64,000 nucleotides of DNA from Rhodoplanes azumiensis (GCF_042682915.1 NZ_JBHUIW010000003.1:290714-354713); one strand, 5' to 3'. Counted from the first letter of the stretch, positions 1 through 8,717 are shown. Notes: generated from the letters alone by a model not told the origin. Numbers and translations: made by a program.

Positions 1-162
1 ATCGTGCGGACGGTTCGGGGGCGAGGGACGACGGACGAATCGCCACAACCATCAGGCGAATCCGAAACCGTGGCGAGATTGAGTCACGCACGGCCGAGGT
101 GGTCGCGGCAGGGGCGGGGGCGGCGGCGAGGTCGCAGGCGGGGGGCGGCACGGCACGTCCTC
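1..162. other. Intergenic stretch, no gene seen
   Basis: Lies downstream of the minus-strand flbD gene. Only GC-rich purine runs are visible. Open frames here are antisense continuations of the high-GC reading frames over flbD. No terminator with a T-tract was found. Confidence 0.6.
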
Positions 163-1545
163 TCAGCCGGCCATCCGCACGTCGCCGTGCGGGCCTGCGC
201 CGCCGTGCGGCGCCGGCACCGGCACGCCCTCGGCGGAATACTCGTTGAGCTTGTTGCGCAGGGTGCGGATCGAGATGCCGAGGATGTTGGCGGCGTGGGT
301 GCGGTTGCCGAGGCAGTGCTTCAGCGTCTCCAGGATCAGGTCGCGCTCGACGTCGGCGACCGTGCGGCCGACCAGCGCGCGGGTCACCGCCTCGGCGGCG
401 AGCGTCGCGTGCTCGACGGCGGCCGGGCGGGCCTGATCGAGGCGTTCGCCGTCCGGCGTAAGGATCGCGTCGGTGCCGATCTCGTCGCCGGAGGCGAGCA
501 GCACGGCGCGGTGCATCGTGTTCTCGAGCTCGCGCACATTGCCGGGCCAGCGGTTCACGGTGAGCTGATGCTTGGCCTCGGCCGACAGCGGGCGAACCGG
601 CACGCCGTTCGCCTGCGCGTATTTGCGCACGAAGTGATGGGCGAGCTCGAGGATGTCGCCCGGCCGCTCGCGCAGCGGTGGGATCTTCAGGTTGACGACG
701 TTGAGGCGGAACAGCAGATCCTCGCGGAACGTTCCCTCGCGCACCGCCTCGGCGAGATTGCGGTTCGAGGTGGCGAGAATCCGGATGTCGACCGGCACGG
801 GCCGCGTGCCGCCGACCCGGTCGATCACCCGCTCCTGCAGGGCGCGCAGGAGCTTGGCCTGCAGCCGCACCTCCATCTCGGAGATCTCGTCGAGCAGCAG
901 CGTGCCGCCGTTGGCCTCCTCGAACTTGCCGACGCGGCGCGCGACGGCGCCCGTGAAGGCGCCCTTCTCGTGGCCGAACAGCTCGGACTCGAGGAGCTGA
1001 TCCGGGATCGCCGCGCAGTTGACCGAGATGAACGGCCCGCGGGCGCGGTTCGAGCGGCCGTGGACGTAGCGGGCCAGCACCTCCTTGCCGGTGCCGGACT
1101 CGCCCGTGATCAGCACCGAGGCGTCGGACGGCGCGATCTGCTGGGCGAGCTTGACGACGTTGGCGGTCGCCTGGTCGCGATAGACGAGCTCGCGCGAATC
1201 GTCGGCGACGGCGGCCAGCACGGCCGCGATCATCTCCGGATCCGGCGGCAGCGGGATGTACTCCTTGGCTCCCGCATGGATCGCCGCGACGGCGGCGCGC
1301 GCGTCGTTGGTGGTGCCGCAGGCGACGATCGGGACGTGGATGTGCTCGGCCTCGAGCCGCAGCACCAGCTCGCGGATGTCGAGGGCGACGTCCACCATCA
1401 TCAGGTCGGCGCCGCGCCCGGAGCGCAGCACCGCCATCGCCTGGTCGCTGCTCTCGGCGTGGGTGACGCTCGCGCCCTTGTCCATGGCGATCTTGGTCGC
1501 CACGGTGAGCTGGCCCTTCAGGGTGCCGACGATCAGGAGGCGCAT
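163..1545 (-). CDS. flbD: Sigma-54-dependent flagellar regulator FlbD
   Basis: Bacterial enhancer-binding protein of 460 residues that activates sigma-54 RNA polymerase at late flagellar promoters. Domains in order: a receiver-like N-terminus (about 1-115), an AAA+ domain with Walker A GESGTGKE (148-155), the sigma-54 contact loop GAFTGA (195-200) and Walker B GGTLLLDE (213-220), then a Fis-type helix-turn-helix near 415-440 (GNRTHAANILGISIRTLRN). I chose the ATG at 1545 over the GTG three bases upstream because it sits 8 bases after GGAG. It is the last visible gene of the fliF-G-H-N-flbD block. The family in Caulobacter works with a trans-acting factor rather than classic phosphorylation; that is family knowledge, not seen here. 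A sigma-54 site in front of fliK (8702-8717) is a plausible target. Confidence 0.93.
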   Translation of the reverse strand: MRLLIVGTLKGQLTVATKIAMDKGASVTHAESSDQAMAVLRSGRGADLMMVDVALDIRELVLRLEAEHIHVPIVACGTTNDARAAVAAIHAGAKEYIPLPPDPEMIAAVLAAVADDSRELVYRDQATANVVKLAQQIAPSDASVLITGESGTGKEVLARYVHGRSNRARGPFISVNCAAIPDQLLESELFGHEKGAFTGAVARRVGKFEEANGGTLLLDEISEMEVRLQAKLLRALQERVIDRVGGTRPVPVDIRILATSNRNLAEAVREGTFREDLLFRLNVVNLKIPPLRERPGDILELAHHFVRKYAQANGVPVRPLSAEAKHQLTVNRWPGNVRELENTMHRAVLLASGDEIGTDAILTPDGERLDQARPAAVEHATLAAEAVTRALVGRTVADVERDLILETLKHCLGNRTHAANILGISIRTLRNKLNEYSAEGVPVPAPHGGAGPHGDVRMAG

Positions 1546-1627
1546 CACATTTGCTCCGTCGCTCGCGTCCGCTCGACCGAACGGGCCGGGCGTGTCGCTC
1601 TATCGGATGTCGGGGCGATTCGGCGCA

Positions 1628-1978
1628 TCACGCGCGGTCCGCCTTGATGATTTCCGTCATGGTCACGCCGAGCTTCTCCTCGACGAGCACCACCTCGCCG
1701 CGCGCGACCAGGCGGTTGTTGACGTAGATGTCGATCGCCTCGCCGACGCGGCGGTCGAGCTCGAGCACGGCGCCGGGGCCGAGCTTGAGGAGCTCCGCCA
1801 CCTCCATCCTGGCGCGCCCCAGCACGGCCGAGACCTGCACGGGCACGTCGAACACGGCCTCGAGGTCGGACGCCGCGTGGGTCGTCGCCTCCGGCTCGGC
1901 GAGGTCGGTCGCCTGCTCGACCACGCTGTGGTCGGTGTCGAGATTGGGGAAGGGTACCTTCGTCTCGTCGGTGGCCAT
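1628..1978 (-). CDS. fliN: Flagellar motor switch protein FliN
   Basis: C-ring subunit of 116 residues, at the base of the flagellar motor. The C-terminal SpoA/surface-presentation domain is clear: VSAVLGRARMEVAELLKLGP, then LDRRVGEAIDIYVNNRLVARGEVVLVEEKLGVTMTEI in consecutive pieces. The N-terminal 40 residues are acidic and variable, as usual in alphaproteobacteria. ATG at 1978 follows a GGGAGGG ribosome-binding site; a GTG lies directly upstream. The stop of fliH is 15 bases upstream, so the two are probably translated from one transcript. Confidence 0.93.
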   Translation of the reverse strand: MATDETKVPFPNLDTDHSVVEQATDLAEPEATTHAASDLEAVFDVPVQVSAVLGRARMEVAELLKLGPGAVLELDRRVGEAIDIYVNNRLVARGEVVLVEEKLGVTMTEIIKADRA

Positions 1979-1993
1979 CACGTCCCTCCCACG

Positions 1994-2623
1994 TCACCCG
2001 TTGCCGCCGCGGCGCGCGTCGATGTAGCGCGTCACCGCCTCGTCGATCGCCGCCTCGATCTCGGCGCGATCGCGCACCAGCCCGCCGTCCGCCCATTCGA
2101 TCCGGCAGTCGCCGGGCGGAATGTCGGCGGCGCCCAGAACCACGAGCCGTCCTTCGAAGCCGCGTGCCTTCGCCATCGCGCCGAGCTTTTCACGCGCGAG
2201 GTCGTAGAGCCCCTCGTGCACCCGCACCACCACATGGGGGGCGCTCAGAAGCTCGCCGAGGCACGCCGACATCAGCGCGGCGATCTCGGCGAAGGGCTCC
2301 TCGGCGATCAGTGCCGGCGCCAGCTTGCGGGCGATCGCCGCGGCGACCTCGACGGCGTCGGCCTCGATCTTGGTGGTGATGGCCGGCAGCTGTGCTGCGG
2401 CGATCCCCATCGCGGCGGCGATGCGGTCGAAGGCGGCGGCGGTCTGCCGCTCGGCCTGGGTTCTCGTCTGCACTTCGGCCGCCGTGAGGCCTTTCTGATA
2501 GCCGCGCTTCTCGGCCGCCGCGATCGCCGCCTCGTGGTCGGCGGGCGAGATGGTCGGCTCCGCCTTGGCCTTGGCCGGGGCGGCGAAGTCGAGATCGAAA
2601 AGGAACTTGGCCGGAGCGTTCAC
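1994..2623 (-). CDS. fliH: FliH-like flagellar export/assembly protein
   Basis: 209-residue protein in the fliH position between fliG and fliN. The middle is alanine/glutamate-rich and probably helical (AAIAAAEKRGYQKGLTAAEV), followed by a FliH/YscL-like region that contains EEPFAEIAALMSACLGELL and DIPPGDCRIEWADGGLVRD, the latter being the conserved C-terminal signature. Known role of the family: regulator of the FliI export ATPase in the cytoplasm. The start is GTG with GGAGGG 9 bases upstream. Sequence conservation is low in this family, so position in the operon carries much of the call. Confidence 0.82.
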   Translation of the reverse strand: MNAPAKFLFDLDFAAPAKAKAEPTISPADHEAAIAAAEKRGYQKGLTAAEVQTRTQAERQTAAAFDRIAAAMGIAAAQLPAITTKIEADAVEVAAAIARKLAPALIAEEPFAEIAALMSACLGELLSAPHVVVRVHEGLYDLAREKLGAMAKARGFEGRLVVLGAADIPPGDCRIEWADGGLVRDRAEIEAAIDEAVTRYIDARRGGNG

Positions 2624-2684
2624 GGGACGACCCTCCGGACGGGGGCGAGCGAACGCGGGTGCAGGGAGCGGGTCATCGCGGTCC

Positions 2685-3749
2685 TCAGTACACCAGCTCT
2701 TCGTCGGCGCGGTTCTTGGTGATCATGATCTCGCCCTTGCCGGCCAGATCCTTCGCCAGGTTGACGAGCAGCGCCTGCGCCTCGTCGACCTCGCGCAGAC
2801 GCACCGGGCCGAGCGCGCCCATGTCGTCGTTGAGCATCTTGGCGGCGCGCGACGACATGTTCTGCATGAAGAAGTTGCGCACCGGCTCGGCGGCGCCCTT
2901 CAGCGCGATCGCGAGCTTGTCCTTGTCGATGTGGCGCATCAGCGTCTGGGCCGAGGCGTTGTCGAGCTTGATCAGGTCGTCGAACGTGAACATCAGGCTC
3001 TTGATGCGCTCGGCGCTCTCGCGGTTGGTCTCCTCCAGCGCCGTCATGAAGCGCGTCTCGGTCTGCCGGTCGAAGTTGTTGAACACCTCGGCGATCAGCT
3101 CATGGGCGTCGCGGCGGCGGGTCTGCGACAGGCTCGACATGAACTCGGTTCGCAGCGTCTGCTCGATGCGCTCGATCACTTCCTTCTGCACCGACTCCAT
3201 CCGCAGCATGCGGTTGACGACGTCCATGCCGACGTCCTCGGGCAGGATGCCGAGCACCTTGGCGGACTGCTCGGGCTTGAGCTTGGAGAGCACCACGGCG
3301 ACGGTCTGCGGGTACTCGTTCTCGAGATACTTGGCGAGCATCTCCTCCTGCACGTTGGAGAGCTTCTCCCACATGTTGCGGCCGGCGGGCCCGCGGATCT
3401 CGTCCATGATGCCGGAGACGCGCTCGGGCGGCAGGTATTGCTGCAGGAGGCGCTCGGTGGCGTCGTAGGTGCCCATCAGGGCACCGGAGGCCGAGAGGCG
3501 CGAGACGAATTCGAGCAGCAGCTCCTCGACCGCGTCGGCCGGGACGGTGCCGAGGCTCGACATCGTCACCGACAGGGTGCGCAACTCGTCGTCGTCGAGA
3601 AGCTGCCAGATCTTGGCGCCGTACTGATCGCCGAGCGCGAGCAGCAGCACGGCGGCCCGCTCCGGGCCGGTGAGCTTGAAGCTCGGGCCGCCTGCCGGCT
3701 GCCGCGCCGCCAGCGTCGCCACCACGGTCTCGAGGTCGTTCTTGGCCAT
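2685..3749 (-). CDS. fliG: Flagellar motor switch protein FliG
   Basis: 354-residue C-ring protein, normal family length. The N-terminal domain contacts FliF, the middle domain has the EHPQ-like region (ENEYPQTVAVVLSKL), and the C-terminal torque domain carries the charged helix MFTFDDLIKLDNASAQTLMR plus KLAIALKGAAEPVRNFFMQNMSSRAA in consecutive pieces. These match FliG over the whole length. It begins 15 bases after the fliF stop and runs toward fliH, consistent with one operon. Confidence 0.96.
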   Translation of the reverse strand: MAKNDLETVVATLAARQPAGGPSFKLTGPERAAVLLLALGDQYGAKIWQLLDDDELRTLSVTMSSLGTVPADAVEELLLEFVSRLSASGALMGTYDATERLLQQYLPPERVSGIMDEIRGPAGRNMWEKLSNVQEEMLAKYLENEYPQTVAVVLSKLKPEQSAKVLGILPEDVGMDVVNRMLRMESVQKEVIERIEQTLRTEFMSSLSQTRRRDAHELIAEVFNNFDRQTETRFMTALEETNRESAERIKSLMFTFDDLIKLDNASAQTLMRHIDKDKLAIALKGAAEPVRNFFMQNMSSRAAKMLNDDMGALGPVRLREVDEAQALLVNLAKDLAGKGEIMITKNRADEELVY

Positions 3750-3764
3750 CGTTTGGACCCTGGA

Positions 3765-5408
3765 TCACTTCTGCTCGTGCAGCCACTGACGCAGGATCTG
3801 CACGGTCTCCTGCGGGTTGCGCTCGGCGAGCTCGCCGACCTTCTGGATCGACTGGGCGTGGACGCTGCCCTGCACCTGCGCGAACTCGATCATCTTGGAG
3901 GTCTGGCTGGAGACCGCCTTGGCCTCCTCCTCGCTCTGCGGGATGCCGTCCGGGATGCTGGCCGGCCCGCCGGCGAGCGCCGGGAGCGGCGCCTCGCCGG
4001 TCAGCGCGGCGATCGCCTCGGGCGTGATGATGCGGCGGACCAGCGGGCGGATCACGAAGAACAGGACGACGAGGCCGAGGAGCAGCATCACGCCGAGCTC
4101 GATCGCCCGCATGATGTCCTCCTTGGTGAACTGCAGCATGCCGAGGAACCCGGTCTGGTCCGGCATGACGATGCTCTGCGTCTCGGCGAAGCGCAGGTTG
4201 ACCACCTCGACGATGTCGCCGCGACGCTGGTCGAAGCCGATCGCCGAGCGCACCAGCATGGCGATGCGGTCGAGCTCGTCCTTGCTGCGCTCCTGATAGG
4301 TGAGCTCGCCCTTGTCGTTGCGGCCGTAGACCCCGTCGACCAGCACGGCGACCGAGACCCGGTTGACGCGACCGCCCTCGATCACCTTGGTCTCGGTGAT
4401 GCGGGTGATCTCGTAGTTGTTGATCTCCTCGGTCTTCTTGCTCTGGTCGCGCGGGCTCGGCGGCTGCGCCGGCTGGCCCTGCTGGGCGTTGGGCAGCTCG
4501 GTCGAGACGCTGACCTGACCCTGCTGCTCGGTGGTCTGCGACTGCTCCTCGCGGGTCTGGCTGGAGCGCAGCACCCGGCCTTCCGGATCGTAGCGGTCCT
4601 GGGTCTGGGTCACCCGGTTGAAGTCGAACTCGGCGGTGAGCTGCACGCGGGCGCGGCCCGGGCCGACGACCGAGGTGACGATCGACTCGACCTGGTCGCG
4701 CAGGTTGCGCTCGTAGGCGAGCTTGCGCTCGTCGCCCGACACGCCGGCGCCGTAGGGATCGCCGGCGGCGCCGTCGGCGAGCAGCCGGCCGGTCTCGTCG
4801 ACCACCGAGACGCGCTCGGGCTTCAGCCCGTTGACGGCGGAGGCGACGAGGTGACGGATGGCGCGGACCTGCTGGGTCTCGAGCTGGCCGCGGACCTTGA
4901 GGGCGATCGAGGCGGAGGGCTCGAGCTTGTCGCGCGAGAACAGCGGCCGCTCGGGAATGACGAGGTGGACGCGGGCGCCCTGGACCCGGTCGAGCGATCG
5001 GATGGTGCGGGCGAGCTCGCCTTCCAGCGCGCGCAGGTGGTTGATGTTCTGGACGAAGCTCGTGGTGCCGAGCGAATCCGACTTGTCGAAGATCTCGTAG
5101 CCGATGCCGCCGCCCTTGGGCAGCCCGCCCTCGGCGAGCTTCATCCGCAGCCGGCCGACCTTCTCCTTCGGCACCATGATGATGGCGCCGTCGTTCCGCA
5201 GCTCGTAGGCGATGCTCTGGCGTTCGAGATCCTTGATGATCGCCGAGGAGTCCTCGAGCGTGAGATCGGTGAACAGCGGCACCATCTGGGGCGCCGTCAC
5301 CTTGAGGATCACGAAGGCGAAGAACCCGATCAGGGCCGCCGTGACGGCGCCCATCGCGGCGATACGCGCGGGTCCGAGTGTCTTGACGAAGGTGATCAGA
5401 CCATCCAC
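3765..5408 (-). CDS. fliF: Flagellar MS-ring protein FliF
   Basis: 547-residue membrane ring protein. A first transmembrane helix (about 15-38, IAAMGAVTAALIGFFAFVIL) precedes the YscJ/FliF periplasmic domain with ERQSIAYELRNDGAIIMVPK and LVIPERPLFSRDKLEPSASI. A second helix (about 440-460, IELGVMLLLGLVVLFFVIRP) precedes the cytoplasmic tail that binds FliG. The start is GTG at 5408, 9 bases after AGGG. It heads the fliF-G-H-N-flbD block; the 418-base region upstream holds paired TTAA motifs. Confidence 0.95.
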   Translation of the reverse strand: MDGLITFVKTLGPARIAAMGAVTAALIGFFAFVILKVTAPQMVPLFTDLTLEDSSAIIKDLERQSIAYELRNDGAIIMVPKEKVGRLRMKLAEGGLPKGGGIGYEIFDKSDSLGTTSFVQNINHLRALEGELARTIRSLDRVQGARVHLVIPERPLFSRDKLEPSASIALKVRGQLETQQVRAIRHLVASAVNGLKPERVSVVDETGRLLADGAAGDPYGAGVSGDERKLAYERNLRDQVESIVTSVVGPGRARVQLTAEFDFNRVTQTQDRYDPEGRVLRSSQTREEQSQTTEQQGQVSVSTELPNAQQGQPAQPPSPRDQSKKTEEINNYEITRITETKVIEGGRVNRVSVAVLVDGVYGRNDKGELTYQERSKDELDRIAMLVRSAIGFDQRRGDIVEVVNLRFAETQSIVMPDQTGFLGMLQFTKEDIMRAIELGVMLLLGLVVLFFVIRPLVRRIITPEAIAALTGEAPLPALAGGPASIPDGIPQSEEEAKAVSSQTSKMIEFAQVQGSVHAQSIQKVGELAERNPQETVQILRQWLHEQK

Positions 5409-5468
5409 GGCACGACCCTGAGGCGAGGGTGACTTCCAACCTGTTATGTCGGCAGATGAAAATCACCG

Positions 5469-5489
5469 ACCCGGCAAGTTTTGCCGGGT
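5469..5489 (-). repeat. Perfect hairpin in fliF leader
   Basis: Nine-base arms around a three-base loop, 61 bases upstream of the fliF start codon. There is no U-tract on either side, so it is not a standard terminator. It may shape the fliF 5' leader or be a protein-binding site. Confidence 0.5.
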
Positions 5490-5504
5490 TCATGGTTTCG
5501 AATT

Positions 5505-5524
5505 GGTTAACGCGAGGGTTAACC
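5505..5524. promoter_or_regulatory. GGTTAA-N8-TTAACC inverted repeat before fliF
   Basis: Two TTAA half sites separated by 8 bases, about 97-116 bases upstream of fliF. CtrA sites are TTAA-N7-TTAA, so the spacing is one base off. fliF is a CtrA target in Caulobacter (family knowledge). Whether CtrA binds here is an inference. Confidence 0.35.
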
Positions 5525-5632
5525 ATTGCTTCACGTGGCGAAAAACAGGGTCGCGTTGCCGCCGGGACGCACTGTGGCGCCCCGGCGACGGGTGGCGGAC
5601 GGGCCGGGACGCCGGCGTGGGACGGTTCGACA

Positions 5633-5659
5633 AAAGAAAAGGCCGCCCGGAGGCGGCCT
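5633..5659 (-). terminator. Intrinsic terminator of sciP
   Basis: On the minus strand a GGCCGCC/GGCGGCC hairpin with a four-base loop (5641-5658) is followed by a run of U residues broken by one C (complement of 5634-5640). It lies about 170 bases downstream of the sciP stop codon. Confidence 0.75.
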
Positions 5660-5826
5660 GTCGCCGATCCGATGGTGACACATCGGCCGGCTGATCGGAC
5701 GGAACGGTCAGGGGGGCTTTCGAAGTCCGTCCGACGCGACGACGGCTCCGCCGCGGCAGCGCGTCGATCCGGAGGCGCCGCGACGCTGCCGGTTGCGGCG
5801 AGATGGTGCGTAGGCTCGGGCGGGGC

Positions 5827-6102
5827 CTACTGGCGATACTGCTGCAGGCGCGTGGTGCGTAGACCGGCGAGGCCGTGGCGGTCGATCGAGTATTGCCAGG
5901 CCAGGAACTCTTCCACCGTGAGGGTGTAGCGGCTGCAGGCCTCTTCGAGTGACAGGAGGCCACCGCGGACCGCGGCGACGACCTCGGCCTTGCGGCGGAT
6001 CACCCAACGCTTCGTGCCCGGTGCAGGGAGGTCGGCGATAGTCAAGGGGCTACCGTCCGGCCCGATGACATACTTCACCCTCGGGCGGTGGGGTTCGGTC
6101 AT
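5827..6102 (-). CDS. sciP: CtrA inhibitor SciP (DUF1153)
   Basis: 91-residue helix-turn-helix protein of the DUF1153/SciP family. Diagnostic stretches are RVKYVIGPDGSPLTIADLP, the basic RWVIRRKAEVVAAVRGGLLS and EEACSRYTLTVEEFLAWQ. In Caulobacter SciP binds CtrA at promoters and blocks RNA polymerase recruitment in G1 cells. I chose the ATG at 6102 because family homology begins there (MTEPHRPRV); an upstream in-frame extension to 6243 looks non-coding. It lies among flagellar genes, which are CtrA-controlled in this group, and a CtrA-like box is found 57 bases upstream. Confidence 0.92.
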   Translation of the reverse strand: MTEPHRPRVKYVIGPDGSPLTIADLPAPGTKRWVIRRKAEVVAAVRGGLLSLEEACSRYTLTVEEFLAWQYSIDRHGLAGLRTTRLQQYRQ

Positions 6103-6158
6103 GGACGAACTCACGCTACAGGAACTGAAAAACACCCCTGCACGATAGGCCGGCCCGC

Positions 6159-6173
6159 TTAAAATTTGGCTAA
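6159..6173. promoter_or_regulatory. CtrA-like box upstream of sciP
   Basis: TTAA-N7-CTAA, one mismatch from the TTAA-N7-TTAA CtrA consensus, in an AT-rich patch 57 bases upstream of the sciP ATG. sciP is CtrA-activated in Caulobacter, so the position makes sense, but binding is inferred. Confidence 0.45.
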
Positions 6174-6375
6174 GCGTCCGTAAAAAAAGGGAAAACATCG
6201 ACCGTGAAAGACCGCCGGTCGGGGCCGCCGAAGGGCACCGCACAACCCGCCGGAGAATCGTGTGACATCAATATGATACGAGCGCGACACCGGGCTCGCC
6301 GGGGCGGTCGCGCGGGCGTGCTTCGCCGCCCGGGACCGGACGGTCGCCGACAGGAATAAATCGAGCGGGCGGGGA

Positions 6376-7056
6376 TCAGCGGCTGACGATGCGCTTGATC
6401 TTGTCGAACGTGAAGGTCTGTCCGCCGACGCTGAGCACCGGTGGCGTCTGGGTCAGGTCGACCGAGTCGACCGTACCGGTCACCTCGGTCGGGACCGCGA
6501 CGGTCTGCCCGGTGGCATCGACGGCGGTGATCGTGATCTTGTAGTCGCCGGGCGGCCATTTGGTGCCGTCCTTGCCGCGGCCGTCCCAGGCGAACTTCTG
6601 CTCGCCGGTCTGCAGCGTGTAGTTCCCCGCGAAGACGGTCTGGCCGGACGAGTTGGAGATCGAGATCGTGGCGCTCGCCGGCTTCGGCGAATTGAACGAC
6701 CAGGTGGCCATGCCGTCCTTGGGCAGGGTCGCGGTGGTGCCGTCGACCGCGACCTTCGACCCGATATAGCCCAAGGCCATCGTGGTCTGCGCGCTCCGCT
6801 CCAGCGCGATCAGCGACTCCAGCTGCTGGTTGGTCTTGAGCTGCTGCTCGACCTGCGAGAACTGCACGAGCTGCTGGGTGAACTGGTTGGCGTCGAGCGG
6901 ATCGAGCGGGTTCTGGTTCTGCAGCTGCGTCGTCAGCATCTGCAGGAAGGTCTGGAAGTTGTTTCCCAGAACCATGGCGGAATCCGGCTTGGTGCCGGTC
7001 GAGGTGACGGCCGCCGTCGCGGAGAATTGGGTACCGTTGACACTGCTCGTCGCCAT
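6376..7056 (-). CDS. flgD: Flagellar hook assembly protein FlgD
   Basis: 226-residue scaffold (hook cap) needed for hook polymerisation outside the cell. The N-terminal signature is clear: LGNNFQTFLQMLTTQLQNQN followed by PLDPLDANQFTQQLVQFSQVEQQ in consecutive parts. The C-terminal half has the FlgD Ig-like/tudor region (GQTVFAGNYTLQTGEQKFAWDG split, GKDGTKWPPGDYKI). It follows fliK after 42 bases on the same strand, the order expected since FliK and FlgD act together in hook building. Confidence 0.95.
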   Translation of the reverse strand: MATSSVNGTQFSATAAVTSTGTKPDSAMVLGNNFQTFLQMLTTQLQNQNPLDPLDANQFTQQLVQFSQVEQQLKTNQQLESLIALERSAQTTMALGYIGSKVAVDGTTATLPKDGMATWSFNSPKPASATISISNSSGQTVFAGNYTLQTGEQKFAWDGRGKDGTKWPPGDYKITITAVDATGQTVAVPTEVTGTVDSVDLTQTPPVLSVGGQTFTFDKIKRIVSR

Positions 7057-7098
7057 GGCCCTGTGCCTTCTGGTTCGTGTGCCGATCGCAACCGGGGG

Positions 7099-8667
7099 TC
7101 AGACCCGGATGTCGACGCCGGTCGCCCGGCCGAACAGCCGCCCGTAGGTGGCCGTCACCTCCGTCACGCCCGTCTCGCCGCCGCCCTCGACGGGGCCACG
7201 GCCGGTGCCGCGATGGCCGGAGCGGCTCTCGGGCTCGTATTGCGGCCCGCCGCCCTGGTCGCGCAGCGAGAACTGCATGGCGCCCTGGTCGGCCTTCAGG
7301 CCGGCATCCTGCAGGGCGCGCTCGAGCTGGCCGGCGTCGCGGCGCAGCAGGTCGAGCGTGTCGGCCCGGTCGGCCGTGATGCGCGGCACGACGGTGCCGT
7401 TGCCGTCCACCTCGAGCTTGACGTGGACGCGGCCGAGGTCCGGCGGGTCGAGCCGGATCTCGAAGGAGTGCTTGCCGGCCTTGGCCTGGGCCGTGATCTC
7501 CACCGGCACGCCGGCGAGCGGCACCGGCGCCGAGGCCTCGCCCCGCCCGGTGGTGACCGGGGCGGCGCCGGCCTGGGCCGTGCCCGTGATGGTGAGCCCT
7601 TCGACGCGCGCAAGACCCTGTACGGCGGCGGCCTGAGCCGCGGCTTGGGCCGCGGCCTGCGGGGCGGGGCCGGCCGGCTGGGCGGCTGCGGCGTCGGGAC
7701 GGGCGTCGGCGACCTTCGCCCCGCCCTCGGTTCGGGGGCCGGCCGTGCCGATCGTCTCGGCGGCGGCGTGTCGGCCCTCCGGCTTGCCGGTGTCGGTGGT
7801 CTCGGCCGGGAGGATTCCCGTCGGCTCGTCGACCGGGATGCCGGCGACGGTCGGGACGGCGTCCGGTGCGGGTGTGGCCCGGGCCGTCTTCACATCGGCG
7901 GTCTTCGCGGCAGTCACGGTGTCGGAATCCGTCGTGGTCGCGCCGACCGTCGCGGCGTCGCCGGCCGTGGCCGGCGTCTGCGCGGTCTCGCCGTCCGCGC
8001 CGGCGTTTGCCGGGACATCGACGGGAAGGGGCGCCGGGCCGCCGCCTGCGACCGGCTTGCCGGCGGCTTCGCCGACCGGGGCGGTCGCGTCGGCGTCGAC
8101 CGGGGGCTCGGTTCCGGCAGCCGCGAGCGCGACGGCCGGGTCGACGACGGCGACGACCGGCGTCGGGGTGGCAGCCTGCGTGGCCGCTGCGGCGGCGGCG
8201 GCCGCGGCCGCGGCGACGGCCGGGTCGACGACAGCGGGGGTCTCGGTGGTGGCGGCGTCGCCGTCGGCCTGGCCCTCGGTATGCTCACCGGTGGCTTGGT
8301 CTCCCGGCTGGCCGGATCCGCCGACCGGACGGCCGCCGGCGGTCGTCGTCGCGCCGGTGCCGGGCGCGGTCGGATCGTCGGTGGCGCCGGGGTCGTCGGT
8401 GGGGGCGGTGTCGCGGTCGCGCGCCGACGCCGGCCGGCTGCTGCGGTCCGATGCGGGCGCGCGGCCGGCGTCGCTGCGCGGCGTGCCGGTCGGGTCGGTG
8501 GCGCGCTGGCGCGTCTGGGCGTCCTGGCTCGCCGTCGCGACGACGTCCTGGACGTCGTCGATCAGGCTGGCGAAATCGGTATCTCCCGACGTCGTCGTCC
8601 GCGCCGCGGTGCGGGCGGCGTGGGTGGCGGCGGCGAAGGCGCTCGGCTCGATGCTGATGGTGGGCAC
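7099..8667 (-). CDS. fliK: Flagellar hook-length control protein FliK
   Basis: 522-residue secreted ruler of hook length. The first 350 residues are Ala/Thr/Pro/Asp-rich and low in complexity, as in other FliK proteins. The conserved C-terminal Flg_hook domain (about 385-470) has FEIRLDPPDLGRVHVKLEVD and LRRDAGQLERALQDAGLKAD, both FliK hallmarks. I chose the GTG at 8667 (protein begins PTISIEPSAF after the start residue) because an AGGG ribosome site lies upstream and because a sigma-54 promoter at 8702-8717 would lie inside the reading frame if the ATG at 8718 were used. Confidence 0.9.
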   Translation of the reverse strand: MPTISIEPSAFAAATHAARTAARTTTSGDTDFASLIDDVQDVVATASQDAQTRQRATDPTGTPRSDAGRAPASDRSSRPASARDRDTAPTDDPGATDDPTAPGTGATTTAGGRPVGGSGQPGDQATGEHTEGQADGDAATTETPAVVDPAVAAAAAAAAAAATQAATPTPVVAVVDPAVALAAAGTEPPVDADATAPVGEAAGKPVAGGGPAPLPVDVPANAGADGETAQTPATAGDAATVGATTTDSDTVTAAKTADVKTARATPAPDAVPTVAGIPVDEPTGILPAETTDTGKPEGRHAAAETIGTAGPRTEGGAKVADARPDAAAAQPAGPAPQAAAQAAAQAAAVQGLARVEGLTITGTAQAGAAPVTTGRGEASAPVPLAGVPVEITAQAKAGKHSFEIRLDPPDLGRVHVKLEVDGNGTVVPRITADRADTLDLLRRDAGQLERALQDAGLKADQGAMQFSLRDQGGGPQYEPESRSGHRGTGRGPVEGGGETGVTEVTATYGRLFGRATGVDIRV

Positions 8668-8701
8668 GCGATCGACCCTCTGGTGTGTCCGGACCCGGTT
8701 T

Positions 8702-8717
8702 TGCAAGCGGCGGGCCA
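8702..8717 (-). promoter_or_regulatory. Sigma-54 promoter of fliK-flgD
   Basis: On the minus strand TGGCCC-N5-TTGCA matches the -24/-12 consensus TGGCAC-N5-TTGCA with one mismatch and exact GG-N10-GC spacing. The -12 element ends 35 bases before the fliK GTG. FlbD, the matching activator type, is encoded 7 kb away. Confidence 0.75.

Larger units (their letters stand above)
5409..5826. other. fliF upstream region and sciP downstream region
   Basis: 418 bases between fliF and sciP, both on the minus strand. It holds the sciP terminator (5633-5659), a GGTTAA-N8-TTAACC inverted repeat (5505-5524) and a hairpin ACCCGGCAA-gtt-TTGCCGGGT (5469-5489) in the probable fliF leader. No coding potential is convincing. 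Confidence 0.6.

Noticed and set aside
2550..5432. 960-residue plus-strand open frame opposite fliG and fliF
   Set aside because: It mirrors real flagellar genes on the other strand, is dominated by Leu/Arg/Asp/His expected from antisense of GC-rich codons, and has no recognisable domain.
5409..5560. Sigma-54 promoter for fliF
   Set aside because: The nearest GG/GC arrangement (around the 5469-5489 hairpin) has 8 rather than 10 bases between the elements.
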